Positions 25,848 through 35,222 of a stretch of 64,000 bases of DNA are shown here, in pieces. Numbering within the stretch: the stretch's first letter is position 1; the number at the start of each line of letters is the position of its first letter. The position numbers and the translations under genes were made by a program. The DNA is taken from positions 124,001-188,000 of the forward strand of contig NZ_JAFLND010000001.1 of the NCBI RefSeq assembly GCF_017313105.1, in the 5' to 3' direction. Source of the DNA: [Muricauda] lutisoli (nom. illeg.). Its GTDB lineage: Bacteria > Bacteroidota > Bacteroidia > Flavobacteriales > Flavobacteriaceae. The notes below the pieces were generated by a model. It was given only the letters and a program-made list of their open reading frames with translations. It was not told the origin of the DNA and did no database searches.

Positions 25848-26690
25848 TTAAAATTGATTACGGTATTGGGTTGGTGTGCAGTTTTTAAACGTTTTGAACT
25901 TGCGGTTAAAATTGGCAATATTGTTGAATCCGCATTGTTCCGCAATTGCGGCAACGGATAGCTCTGGGTTTTTGATGAGAATTTTGCAGGCGTTTTCAAT
26001 CCGTATTTCAATCAAAAACTGAAAGAAAGTTTTATTGGTCCGCTTTTTAAAATATCTGCAGAATGCATTTTTGCTCATATTGGCTCTTTCCGCTATCTCA
26101 TCCAATGTAATAGGCTCTGCATATCGCTCCATGGCATATTCGTACACCTGGCTCATTCGCTTACCCTCGTCATCGGTAAACGATTTTCGATAAACAAAGG
26201 AGGAAAGAGGAGTGGTTTTGGACTTGTTGATTTGATTGATGATCATTAACAACGATGCGATTTGTTCCACTTTGTTTTGATGTGATAGCGCATTGAACAA
26301 GGGAATGATTTTGCTTTTCCGAGAAAGGATACGCATCCCAAATACCGATTTCTTAAAGAAATTTTGGGTTGATGATAGGTCCGTAAGCTGAAAAAAATCC
26401 GTACCAAAAGAATCTTGATCAAAAAATAGGGTGTGCATCAAAGATTCCTCCTTGATACGGGTGTCGCTGCGAAACACGTGGGGTATAAAACTACCGATCA
26501 CTAACACGTCCCCAGCCTTATATTCATTTATACTGTCGCCCACAATAAGAGAGCCTGCTCCTTTTTCCACATAGCTGATCTGAATTTCCCCGTGTTGGTG
26601 CAATTGGTCATAAAACACCTGTTCCCTGTCAATTTGATAGACAAGTGCCTCGTTTTTGGGTTTGGGTATTTTAAAGGGAAGGACTTTCAT
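25848..26690 (-). CDS. AraC-family regulator with cupin sensor
   Basis: A 280-residue transcription factor. An N-terminal cupin sensor (about 20-95: QLHQHGEIQISYVEKGAG, AGDVLVIG) precedes two C-terminal helix-turn-helix motifs of the AraC type (about 180-280: ITLDEIAERANMSKNAFCRYF and SVAAIAEQCGFNNIANFNRKF). It diverges from the hydroxyproline operon with 135 bases between starts, so it is the likely regulator of that operon. The ligand is not established. Confidence 0.92.
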   Translation of the reverse strand: MKVLPFKIPKPKNEALVYQIDREQVFYDQLHQHGEIQISYVEKGAGSLIVGDSINEYKAGDVLVIGSFIPHVFRSDTRIKEESLMHTLFFDQDSFGTDFFQLTDLSSTQNFFKKSVFGMRILSRKSKIIPLFNALSHQNKVEQIASLLMIINQINKSKTTPLSSFVYRKSFTDDEGKRMSQVYEYAMERYAEPITLDEIAERANMSKNAFCRYFKKRTNKTFFQFLIEIRIENACKILIKNPELSVAAIAEQCGFNNIANFNRKFKTFKNCTPTQYRNQF

Positions 26691-26825
26691 TGATGAGCCT
26701 AAATTATTTCAAAAATGTATTTTATGGCTAAATTAGGGTAATATAGTATAATAATAAGCTAATAATAGTATAAATGATAGTGTGTTCGGCTTTGTAATTT
26801 TAGATGGAAATAATTTAAGAAGACT
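26691..26825. promoter_or_regulatory. Divergent control region of the AraC gene and hydroxyproline operon
   Basis: An AT-rich region of 135 bases with repeated TAATAATA-type runs (about 26747-26775). TAATTTTA near 26797 is one mismatch from the -7 consensus and could start the operon. No copy of the 19-base motif found at the arabinose promoters is present, apart from an AAATGTA half-site. Confidence 0.4.
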
Positions 26826-27749
26826 ATGGTAAAATGGGAGGGCGTAATGCCTGCTGTAACTACGAAGTTTACAAGTGACGACAAATTAGATCTTGTCATG
26901 TTCGAAAAGAACATCAAGGCGCAGATTGAAGCCGGGGTTCACGGAATAATTCTCGGGGGCACTTTGGGAGAAGCAAGTACCTTGGAGCAAGAAGAGAAAG
27001 AAACCTTGATAGAAAAGTCACTCGAATTGGCCAAGGGTAAAATTCCGGTAATAATGAATGTGGCCGAGCAAAGCACCAAAGCAGCCATTGAGGCAGCCCA
27101 ACGAGCAGAGAAAGTGGGCGCAAACGGGTTAATGCTTTTGCCACCAATGCGCTACAAAGCGACGGATTACGAGACCGTTGCCTATTTCAAGGCAGTGGCA
27201 AACAGTACTTCGCTGCCCATTATGCTCTACAATAACCCAGTGGACTATAAAATTGAAGTGACTTTGGATATGCTTGAGGAATTGATCGAATGCGATAACA
27301 TTCAGGCCATAAAGGAGTCCACTCGGGATATCACCAATGTGATTAGAATTCAAAACAGGTTTGGAGATCGAGTCAAAGTCTTTACGGGAGTGGATACATT
27401 GGGCTTGGAAAGCCTGGTAATCGGTGCTGTTGGTTGGGTAGCTGGATTGGTTTGCGCGTATCCTGCCGAAACAGTTGCCATTTACGAGTTGGTAAAAGCA
27501 GGAAGAATTCAGGAAGCTCTTGGGATATATCGGTGGTTCATGCCATTGTTGGAGCTGGATATAAGTCCGCAATTGGTCCAAAATATAAAGTTGGCGGAAG
27601 TCGCTACGGGAATCGGCACCGAACATGTACGTGCCCCTAGATTGCCATTGCAAGGAGCGGAAAGAGAAAGAGTTTTAAAAGTGATAGCAACCGCAATAAA
27701 GAATAGACCGGAACTTCCGGAATATAAAAATATAAATAGTGTAGTATGA
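26826..27749 (+). CDS. DapA-family protein, likely pyrroline-4-hydroxy-2-carboxylate deaminase
   Basis: A 307-residue class I aldolase-fold protein of the dihydrodipicolinate synthase family. The Schiff-base Lys is Lys163 in AIKESTRD, and the catalytic Tyr is in IMLYNNPVDY. Lysine synthesis is unlikely because the gene is coupled (ATGA overlap) to a semialdehyde dehydrogenase and followed by a 4-hydroxyproline epimerase. In that pathway the DapA relative converts 1-pyrroline-4-hydroxy-2-carboxylate to alpha-ketoglutarate semialdehyde with loss of ammonia. A keto-deoxyarabonate dehydratase role is the main alternative, given the arabinose locus nearby. Confidence 0.85.
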   Translation: MVKWEGVMPAVTTKFTSDDKLDLVMFEKNIKAQIEAGVHGIILGGTLGEASTLEQEEKETLIEKSLELAKGKIPVIMNVAEQSTKAAIEAAQRAEKVGANGLMLLPPMRYKATDYETVAYFKAVANSTSLPIMLYNNPVDYKIEVTLDMLEELIECDNIQAIKESTRDITNVIRIQNRFGDRVKVFTGVDTLGLESLVIGAVGWVAGLVCAYPAETVAIYELVKAGRIQEALGIYRWFMPLLELDISPQLVQNIKLAEVATGIGTEHVRAPRLPLQGAERERVLKVIATAIKNRPELPEYKNINSVV

Positions 27750-29269
27750 TTACAGGTAAAAACTGTATTGCAGGACAATTTAAGGCTGATGGGTCCGTGG
27801 AGTTCAGGACCATCGATCCGAAGGAGAATGTTCAGAACCCGACAGTATTTTTGGAAGCAACAAAAGAAGAAATAGAAAGTGCTGCCGAATTGGCTTGGGA
27901 AGCTTTTAAAACATTTAGAGGAATTCCAGGAAAACAACGAGCAGATTTTCTGAACACCATTGCCGATGAAATTTTGGCTTTGGACCAAGAGTTGACCGAC
28001 ACCTATATGTTGGAATCCGGCCTGACTGAAGGTAGGGCCATTGGAGAGCGTGGAAGAACTGTTTTTCAGTTGCGCTCGTTTGCTGAGCTTGTTTCCAATG
28101 ATGACTGGCGTGAAAACACCTTTGATGCAGCTCAACCGGAGAGAAAACCCCAGCCCAAAGCAGATTTACGGAAAACTATGATTCCCTTAGGGCCCGTGGC
28201 GGTTTTTGGAGCCAGTAATTTCCCATTGGCCTACTCCACAGCGGGTGGGGATACGGCAAGTGCTTTGGCTTCTGGTTGCCCGGTAATCGTAAAAGGTCAC
28301 CCTATGCATGCAGGTACCAACGAATTGGTGGCTTCGGCCATTGTAAAGGCTGCGGAAAAAACAGGAATGCCGAAGGGCGTTTTTTCGAGTGTTAATGGAG
28401 CAGTGCAGACCGGAATTGATCTAGTGAACCACCCAAAAATAAAGGCTGTTGGATTTACAGGTAGCATTGGAGGGGGAAGGGCACTTTTTGATTTGGCTGC
28501 CAAACGAGATGAACCTATACCAGTTTTTGCGGAAATGGGGAGTGTCAATCCTGTGATCATGACTGCAAATGCTATATCCAAAAGAGCGAGTGAGCTGGCA
28601 AAGACGTATGCTGGCTCCATTACTTTGGGTACAGGGCAGTTTTGTACAAATCCAGGACTTTTGTTAACGGTAAAGAGTAAGGATACCGAAGCCTTTATTC
28701 AGGAGTTGGCTAAAGAAACCATTGCCATTGCCCCCCAGACCATGCTACATCCCAATATTAAAAAAGGATACGAGTCCAAAGGAGAGGATGTTATCGCTCA
28801 GGAGGGAGTAGAGGTAGTTGGCAAATATGATGGGGATTTAAGCGTAAATGATGCAGCTTCGATTATTGCCAGTGTTTCTGGATCGGCATTTCTGAAGAAC
28901 CCCAAAATGCATCAGGAGGTCTTTGGGCCGTTTTCCCTAGTGGTTCAATGTGAGGATGAAGCCGAACTTCTTCAGATTATAGAAGGATTGGAGGGCCAAT
29001 TAACAGGAACCCTTATAGCGGAGAAGGATGATGATGCAAACCTATTGGAAATAGTGGAAGCGCTGCAAAATAGAGTGGGAAGGATCATTTATAATGGGGT
29101 TCCCACGGGAGTTGAAGTATGTCCGTCCATGCAGCATGGAGGACCTTATCCCGCGTCCACCGATTCAAGGTTTACGGCAGTAGGCATCCACTCGATCAAG
29201 CGTTGGGTGAGGCCTATCAGCTATCAATCTTTTCCCATGGAACTGTTGCCGGACCATTTAAAAAAATAG
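27746..29269 (+). CDS. Alpha-ketoglutarate semialdehyde (2,5-dioxopentanoate) dehydrogenase
   Basis: A 507-residue aldehyde dehydrogenase of the type that oxidises alpha-ketoglutarate semialdehyde to 2-oxoglutarate with NAD(P)+. The catalytic Cys is Cys300 (TGQFCTNPG) and the general base Glu is Glu263 (FAEMGSVNP); the cofactor loop is GFTGSIGGGRAL. It overlaps the DapA-family gene by 4 bases and ends 3 bases before the epimerase start. It also fits the oxidative arabinose pathway, but no other gene of that pathway is in the window. Confidence 0.92.
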   Translation: MITGKNCIAGQFKADGSVEFRTIDPKENVQNPTVFLEATKEEIESAAELAWEAFKTFRGIPGKQRADFLNTIADEILALDQELTDTYMLESGLTEGRAIGERGRTVFQLRSFAELVSNDDWRENTFDAAQPERKPQPKADLRKTMIPLGPVAVFGASNFPLAYSTAGGDTASALASGCPVIVKGHPMHAGTNELVASAIVKAAEKTGMPKGVFSSVNGAVQTGIDLVNHPKIKAVGFTGSIGGGRALFDLAAKRDEPIPVFAEMGSVNPVIMTANAISKRASELAKTYAGSITLGTGQFCTNPGLLLTVKSKDTEAFIQELAKETIAIAPQTMLHPNIKKGYESKGEDVIAQEGVEVVGKYDGDLSVNDAASIIASVSGSAFLKNPKMHQEVFGPFSLVVQCEDEAELLQIIEGLEGQLTGTLIAEKDDDANLLEIVEALQNRVGRIIYNGVPTGVEVCPSMQHGGPYPASTDSRFTAVGIHSIKRWVRPISYQSFPMELLPDHLKK

Positions 29270-29272
29270 CGA

Positions 29273-30280
29273 GTGGCCAGAAAAACATTTTTTTGTGTAG
29301 ACGCACATACTTGCGGGAATCCCGTGAGGGTCGTTGCAGGTGGAGCCCCTAATTTGGTGGGCAAGGATATGAGCGAGAAGCGTCAGCACTTTTTAAAAGA
29401 GTACGACTGGATCAGACGGGGATTGATGTTCGAGCCACGTGGGCACGATATGATGAGCGGAAGCATTTTGATGGCACCGCACAGCCCAGAAAACGATTTT
29501 GCCATCCTTTTTATAGAAACATCGGGCTGTTTGCCCATGTGTGGCCATGGTACGATCGGAACCATTACGGTTGCGATCGAAGAAGGACTGATTGTGCCAA
29601 AAACACCGGGCAAGATTAGAATGGAGGCGCCTGCGGGGCTGGTTGAAATCGAATATCAATTGACCGGCAAAAAAGTGGAATGGGTAAAATTGGTGAATGT
29701 AAAATCATATTTGGCGGCCGAGAATTTAACGGTGGTATGTCCAGAGTTGGGTGAGATTACTTTTGATGTGGCCTATGGAGGAAATTATTATGCCATTGTG
29801 GATCCACAACAAAACTTTACGGGATTGCAGGATTATTCGGCAGGTCAAATAATTCATTTTTCACAAGTGGTCCGAAAAAAAATCAATGAAAAGTATCCCG
29901 ATAGGTTTGTCCATCCGGAAAATTCGACCATAAGGGATGTAAGCCACATGATGTGGACAGGACATCCCTTGGATGCCTCCTCATCGGGTAGGAATGCTGT
30001 TTTTTATGGAGATAAGGCCATAGACCGGTCTCCTTGTGGTACTGGGACTTCGGCACGTATGGCACAATTATATGCGAAAGGGAAACTGAAGCTGGGAGAA
30101 CCTTTTGTACATGAAAGTTTTATAGGCAGCAAGTTCGTGGGAAAGGTCGAGGCAGAAACTACTTTGGATGGTAAACAGGCCATTGTCCCTAGCATTCAAG
30201 GTTGGGCGCAGGTAATTGGTTATAATAATATCATAATCGATGATGATGACCCTTATGCACACGGATTTCAAGTTCTGTAA
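29273..30280 (+). CDS. 4-hydroxyproline 2-epimerase
   Basis: A 335-residue member of the proline-racemase superfamily. Both catalytic cysteines are present (Cys90 in PMCGHGTIG and Cys255 in SPCGTGTSA), which fits epimerases and argues against trans-3-hydroxyproline dehydratases, where the second Cys is replaced. It should interconvert trans-4-hydroxy-L-proline and cis-4-hydroxy-D-proline. The start is GTG at 29273, 3 bases after the dehydrogenase stop, since ARKTFFCVDAHTCGNPVR is the family N-terminus. The D-hydroxyproline oxidase needed for the next step is not found nearby. Confidence 0.93.
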   Translation: MARKTFFCVDAHTCGNPVRVVAGGAPNLVGKDMSEKRQHFLKEYDWIRRGLMFEPRGHDMMSGSILMAPHSPENDFAILFIETSGCLPMCGHGTIGTITVAIEEGLIVPKTPGKIRMEAPAGLVEIEYQLTGKKVEWVKLVNVKSYLAAENLTVVCPELGEITFDVAYGGNYYAIVDPQQNFTGLQDYSAGQIIHFSQVVRKKINEKYPDRFVHPENSTIRDVSHMMWTGHPLDASSSGRNAVFYGDKAIDRSPCGTGTSARMAQLYAKGKLKLGEPFVHESFIGSKFVGKVEAETTLDGKQAIVPSIQGWAQVIGYNNIIIDDDDPYAHGFQVL

Positions 30281-30321
30281 TGCAATAATCAGTTTATAAA
30301 ATAAATGTTGAGATAATCAGT

Positions 30322-33300
30322 ATGAAACCAATAAAATTATTCATTACGGTACTATTCTTACTCGTTTGGTCCACAAACTTTGTACAAGCACAAAGTGGCA
30401 ACCAAATTTTGGATGGGATTGGTGAAACCGGAATGATTTCCCGCTATATTTTTGATGGAGATGCCAAAGATTGGTCTAGAAACAATCTTCATGGGAGAGT
30501 TTATGGCTCGGATACCCAGTTTGAAGATGATGGGCAGTTTGGCAAAGTGCTTTCTTTGTCTGCAGAAGACAAATCCTATGTTTCCATTCCAGGTGAATCT
30601 TTGGAGGGTGAAGAATCGTTGAGCATCACGACTTGGGTGAATTTCAATTCCTTGGAACAAGGTCAAACACTTTTTGATTTTGGGAAGGATGGCCGAACAC
30701 ACTTTTTCTTAGCTCCCGCAGGTAACTCTGAACAAGAGGGTTTTCAGGTTCAGGTTGTTAGAGATGGTGAAAAAGCGTACGGGATTTTTGTGGTCGATTC
30801 TAAAATTGAAACCGACCAATGGGTTCATCTTGCCTTGGTTTTCGATATTCCTTCAAAATCCATCAACCTATTTATTGATGGGAAGCAAGCAGGTACGGTA
30901 GATAATATGGAGATGCAATTGGGTGAAATGTTCACCCACGAAAACGTACTCTACATTGGTAGGTCAATTACATCTGGAAATCCCTACCTCAATGCCAGGA
31001 TTCACGATTTTAGATTATACAGAATCCCATTGAGCGAAAAGCAAATAGCAAGGATTCGCTACATTGCTTTAAGGGGAGGCGATGAAGCGGTGAAAAGGGA
31101 GAAACCGGAAGATGACCTTCCAAAATTTGCTCCAAATAACCCACAATTGTACAATGAATATTTGGTAGGCGTATCCGATGTTGAGGTAGAAACCGCCGTA
31201 GGCTTTTTACCTAGATTGCCAAGGTTTGTTCAAGGAACGTACCGCAATGGTATAGAAGGACCAAAAGTGAGGGTGTTATGGCCAGCTCCAAAAGATAATT
31301 CCATGGTTTTGCAAACCGGGAATTACATGGTTACGGGTCGAGTAGCTGGAACAGATTTTCAACCTAAGGCAAAAGTAACTGTTGTTGCCAATAAAAAACC
31401 GGAAACGCCCAACCTTACATTGGATGTGTTTGGTCTGGACCAAGTTTCTTTGGATGTTGATGCGCATGGGAATCAAACAAAATTCATTGAAAATCGAGAC
31501 AAGTTCATAAACACGCTCGCTCAAACCAATCCAGATTCTTTTCTTTATATGTTCCGTAATGCTTATGGTCAGGAACAACCTGAAGGCGCGCAACCCTTGG
31601 GAGTTTGGGACAGTCAAGAAACAAAGTTGAGAGGACATGCTACGGGCCATTACTTAACGGCCATTGCTCAAGCCTATGCTAGTGCCGGCTATAACAAAGA
31701 GTTGCAAGCCAATTTCGCCGAAAAAATGGATTACATGGTGGAGGTGTTGTACCAGCTTTCCCAGATGTCAGGTCGCCCCGCTAAAACAGGTGGAGCGTAT
31801 GAAGATGACCCTACCGCCGTTCCTCCCGGTCCGGGCAAATCAACCTACGATTCCGATTTGAGTGAAAACGGTATACGTACAGATTATTGGAATTGGGGCA
31901 AAGGTTTTATAAGCGCCTACCCACCGGACCAGTTCATTATGTTGGAAAAAGGAGCTACCTATGGAACACAGCCTTCTCAAATATGGGCACCCTATTACAC
32001 CCTGCACAAAATTTTGGCTGGGTTAATGGATGTTTATGAGGTCAGTGGAAATGAGAAAGCCCTGGAAATAGCGAAAGGCATGGGAGATTGGGTATATGCC
32101 CGGTTGAGCCAATTGCCTACAGATACACTCATTAGTATGTGGAACACTTACATTGCGGGAGAGTTTGGCGGTATGAACGAAGCCATGGCCCGTTTGGATA
32201 GAATCACCGACGAACCAAGGTATCTGAAAGTGGCGCAATTGTTCGACAATATAAAAATGTTTTTCGGTGATGCCGAACACTCCCATGGATTGGCGAAAAA
32301 CGTGGATACCTTCCGAGGTCTGCATGCCAACCAACATATACCGCAAGTTATGGGCGCGCTCGAAATATACCGTGATTCGGAATTACCGGAATATTACCAA
32401 GTGGCCGATAACTTCTGGTACAAAGCAAAAAATGATTACATGTATAGCATAGGTGGTGTAGCTGGAGCAAGGAACCCCACAAATGCGGAATGTTTCATTG
32501 GCCAACCGGCCACGTTGTATGAAAATGGATTTTCATCAGGAGGCCAAAATGAAACATGTGCCACTTATAACATGCTTAAACTCACAAAAAATCTATTTCT
32601 TTTTGACCAACGAACCGAATTAATGGATTACTACGAGCAAGGCTTGTATAATCATATTCTAGCTTCGGTGGCAGAGGACAGCCCTGCCAATACGTATCAT
32701 GTGCCCTTGCGGCCTGGTTCGGTCAAGAGGTTTGGAAATTCTGATATGACCGGCTTTACCTGTTGTAACGGTACAGCTTTGGAAAGTAGCACCAAACTGC
32801 AAAACTCGATTTATTTCAAAAGTCAAGACAATAGTGCACTCTATGTGAATCTATTTGTTCCTTCCACCTTGGAGTGGACCGAGAGAAATATCACCGTAGA
32901 ACAGCAAACAGCTTTTCCTAAAGAAGACAACACGCAATTGAAGATAAAGGGCAAGGGTAAATTTGATTTGAATATTCGAGTGCCTCAATGGGCTACCAAA
33001 GGCTTTTTCGTCAAAATAAATGGGAAGAAGGTCAAAGCAAAGGCTGAGCCAGGTGCGTATCTTAACTTGAGCCGTACATGGAAAGATGGAGATGTAATTG
33101 ATATAGATATGCCTTTTGAATTCCACCTGAACCCCGTAATGGACCAGCAGAACATTGCTAGTATTTTTTACGGTCCCGTATTATTGGTGGCACAAGAAAC
33201 AGAAGCCAGAACCGATTGGCGGAAGGTAACATTGGATGCTAAGGATATTGGTAAATCTATTCAAGGGGACCCCGAAACATTACAATTTAGCATTGATGGA

Positions 33301-33369
33301 GTGCTATTTAAGACATTCTATGAAACGTACGGGCGGCATTCGGTCTACCTTGATATCACATTGGAATAA
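30322..33369 (+). CDS. LamG-containing beta-L-arabinofuranosidase-like protein (DUF1680, GH127/GH146 fold)
   Basis: A 1015-residue exported protein (signal peptide ending VQAQ). It has a LamG/concanavalin-type domain (about 40-245), an Ig-like module (about 310-365) and a DUF1680 catalytic domain (about 370-1000). The metal-thiolate site described for HypBA1 is present: Glu744-x-Cys746 (NETCATYNM) and Cys814-Cys815 (FTCCNGTALES); RGHATGHYLTA is also typical. The layout is closer to GH146 than to GH127. The related enzymes release beta-L-arabinofuranose, classically from arabinosylated hydroxyproline. It lies 41 bases downstream of the hydroxyproline epimerase on the same strand, so it may be read as part of that operon. 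Confidence 0.9.
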   Translation: MKPIKLFITVLFLLVWSTNFVQAQSGNQILDGIGETGMISRYIFDGDAKDWSRNNLHGRVYGSDTQFEDDGQFGKVLSLSAEDKSYVSIPGESLEGEESLSITTWVNFNSLEQGQTLFDFGKDGRTHFFLAPAGNSEQEGFQVQVVRDGEKAYGIFVVDSKIETDQWVHLALVFDIPSKSINLFIDGKQAGTVDNMEMQLGEMFTHENVLYIGRSITSGNPYLNARIHDFRLYRIPLSEKQIARIRYIALRGGDEAVKREKPEDDLPKFAPNNPQLYNEYLVGVSDVEVETAVGFLPRLPRFVQGTYRNGIEGPKVRVLWPAPKDNSMVLQTGNYMVTGRVAGTDFQPKAKVTVVANKKPETPNLTLDVFGLDQVSLDVDAHGNQTKFIENRDKFINTLAQTNPDSFLYMFRNAYGQEQPEGAQPLGVWDSQETKLRGHATGHYLTAIAQAYASAGYNKELQANFAEKMDYMVEVLYQLSQMSGRPAKTGGAYEDDPTAVPPGPGKSTYDSDLSENGIRTDYWNWGKGFISAYPPDQFIMLEKGATYGTQPSQIWAPYYTLHKILAGLMDVYEVSGNEKALEIAKGMGDWVYARLSQLPTDTLISMWNTYIAGEFGGMNEAMARLDRITDEPRYLKVAQLFDNIKMFFGDAEHSHGLAKNVDTFRGLHANQHIPQVMGALEIYRDSELPEYYQVADNFWYKAKNDYMYSIGGVAGARNPTNAECFIGQPATLYENGFSSGGQNETCATYNMLKLTKNLFLFDQRTELMDYYEQGLYNHILASVAEDSPANTYHVPLRPGSVKRFGNSDMTGFTCCNGTALESSTKLQNSIYFKSQDNSALYVNLFVPSTLEWTERNITVEQQTAFPKEDNTQLKIKGKGKFDLNIRVPQWATKGFFVKINGKKVKAKAEPGAYLNLSRTWKDGDVIDIDMPFEFHLNPVMDQQNIASIFYGPVLLVAQETEARTDWRKVTLDAKDIGKSIQGDPETLQFSIDGVLFKTFYETYGRHSVYLDITLE

Positions 33370-33444
33370 ATGTCAATCAATATCAAATAAAAAACATTGA
33401 AAAAACCATTTACTACCTTTAGGTAGCAAAGCAATCAACTAAAT

Positions 33445-35151
33445 ATGACCAACATGGGTTTAAAAAAAATAGGAATTATAGTGGTGGCCATGGTAGGCTT
33501 TCATTCAACTGCTCAAACAAGCAAGTTAGCCGACCTTGTAACCGAGTTTGAAACGGATAATAGAGCTTTGAACCGCACTTACATTGTGGATGAATCGGAA
33601 GAATACTATCAACGACTCTCCAGATTCTATTCCGACTGGAAAAAAAGGATGAATGATGTAGATTTCGCATCATTGTCGCAACAAGGCAAGGTGGACTATA
33701 TCCTATTAAAAAATTTGGTTGCCAAGAGGGAATATTTTTTAACCCAAGATTATGATGCCTTTAAACAAGTTAATCAAGTAAGCAACTTTGCCAAGGACAT
33801 CTTTCCATTTATCGAAAATAGAAGAAGAGGCAAAAAACCAGATGCCAAACAATTGTCACAAGTCTTTCAAGATGCGACCGAGATTATTGATTCCGAAATG
33901 GAAAATTGGAAAGCCAAACCTTTCAAAGATTGGCAAACGGCAGATAAAGCTTCGGATGTGGTGCTCTCATTTCAAAAAGGGTTGGAAGAAGCTTACAATT
34001 TTTACTTTGGTTATGACCCGGACTTTACATGGTGGGTGGAAAAGCCTTATGAAAAGCTGAACGAAAAACTGACTGCTTATGCCGAGTTCCTAAAGGAAAA
34101 TTATTCAGAAGACAGTGTTAGGGATGACGGTAGCGGAATTATAGGAAAGCCCATTGGCGAGGAGGCATTAAAAGAAAGCCTAGCATTGGAATTGATTCCC
34201 TATACACCTGAAGAACTCATAAAAACGGCACAAGAACAATTTGAATGGTGCAAAAATGAAATGATCAAAGCTTCTCGGGAACTTGGGTACGGCGATGATT
34301 GGAAAAAGGCCTTGGAACATGTTAAAAACACCTATGTTCCCGTTGGAGAACAACCACAGGCTATTTTTGATCTCTATCAACATTCCGTGGATTTTATTGA
34401 AGAAAGGGATTTGATCACCTTGCCCGAACTCGCCAAGGAAACTTGGGGCATGAAAATGATGAGCCCGGAAAGGCAAAAGGTAAGCCCCTTCTTTTTGGGA
34501 GGTAGGGATATTATAATTTCTTATCCCACTATGGAAATGGACCATAACGACAAGTTGATGAGTATGAGGGGAAACAATCCAAATTTCTCCTTTCCCACGG
34601 TACAGCACGAATTGCTTCCTGGACATAACCTTCAATATTTTATGACCAGTCGCCATAAAAGCTACAGAAGACCTTTTTATAATCCTTTTTGGACGGAAGG
34701 TTGGGCGCTTTATTGGGAAATTATTTTGTGGAACAAGGATTTTCCCCAGACTCCAGAGCAAAAAATGGGCATGCTCTTTTGGAGGATTCACCGATGTGCA
34801 CGGATTATTTTTTCCCTTAAATTTCATTTAGGTGAGATGACCCCTCAGGAATGTATAGACCTTTTGGTTGATGAAGTCGGGCACGAATATGCCAACGCTG
34901 AAGCTGAGGTGAGGCGTTCCTTTACAACAAGTTATCCGCCATTGTACCAATTGGCGTATATGATGGGAGGGTTGCAATTTTATGCCCTTAGAAATGAAAT
35001 GTTGGACAAAGGATGGACAGAGAAACAGTTTCATGACCGTGTCATGCACGAGGGCAGAATGCCCGTGGAAATGTTACGCGCTTTGTTGCAAGAACTTCCT
35101 TTGAACAAGAACTATAAAACCAAGTGGAAGTTCTCTACAGAGTTTAAATAG
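33445..35151 (+). CDS. DUF885-family peptidase-like protein
   Basis: A 568-residue exported protein (signal peptide ending STAQ, from ATG 33445 or 33454) of the DUF885 family. The zinc motif is HELLPGHNLQ, with a downstream Glu in FWTEGWALYWE, a layout seen in metallopeptidases. No substrate is established for this branch. It follows the beta-L-arabinofuranosidase gene by 75 bases and could supply peptide cleavage for a glycoprotein substrate; this is inference. It converges with the regulator gene araR. Confidence 0.88.
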   Translation: MTNMGLKKIGIIVVAMVGFHSTAQTSKLADLVTEFETDNRALNRTYIVDESEEYYQRLSRFYSDWKKRMNDVDFASLSQQGKVDYILLKNLVAKREYFLTQDYDAFKQVNQVSNFAKDIFPFIENRRRGKKPDAKQLSQVFQDATEIIDSEMENWKAKPFKDWQTADKASDVVLSFQKGLEEAYNFYFGYDPDFTWWVEKPYEKLNEKLTAYAEFLKENYSEDSVRDDGSGIIGKPIGEEALKESLALELIPYTPEELIKTAQEQFEWCKNEMIKASRELGYGDDWKKALEHVKNTYVPVGEQPQAIFDLYQHSVDFIEERDLITLPELAKETWGMKMMSPERQKVSPFFLGGRDIIISYPTMEMDHNDKLMSMRGNNPNFSFPTVQHELLPGHNLQYFMTSRHKSYRRPFYNPFWTEGWALYWEIILWNKDFPQTPEQKMGMLFWRIHRCARIIFSLKFHLGEMTPQECIDLLVDEVGHEYANAEAEVRRSFTTSYPPLYQLAYMMGGLQFYALRNEMLDKGWTEKQFHDRVMHEGRMPVEMLRALLQELPLNKNYKTKWKFSTEFK

Positions 35152-35195
35152 GGTGGTTAACCCACAACCTAAATCAAAGTCCAGGAAATAAACAG

Positions 35196-35222
35196 CGGGT
35201 TTATAGTTTAAAGATAAACCCG
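35196..35222. terminator. Dyad at the convergent ends of DUF885 and araR
   Basis: CGGGTTTAT (35196-35204) and ATAAACCCG (35214-35222) form a 9-base-pair stem that overlaps the end of araR. A strong T-run is missing on both sides, so terminator function is uncertain. Confidence 0.35.

Noticed and set aside
26713..26731. A copy of the AraR-type motif upstream of the hydroxyproline operon
   Set aside because: Only the AAATGTA half is present; the second half does not match.
26826..27749. Reading the DapA-family gene as lysine-pathway dihydrodipicolinate synthase
   Set aside because: It is coupled to a semialdehyde dehydrogenase and a hydroxyproline epimerase, with no lysine-pathway neighbours.
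29273..30280. Reading the epimerase as trans-3-hydroxyproline dehydratase or diaminopimelate epimerase
   Set aside because: Both proline-racemase-type cysteines are present (90 and 255), and the neighbours fit 4-hydroxyproline breakdown.
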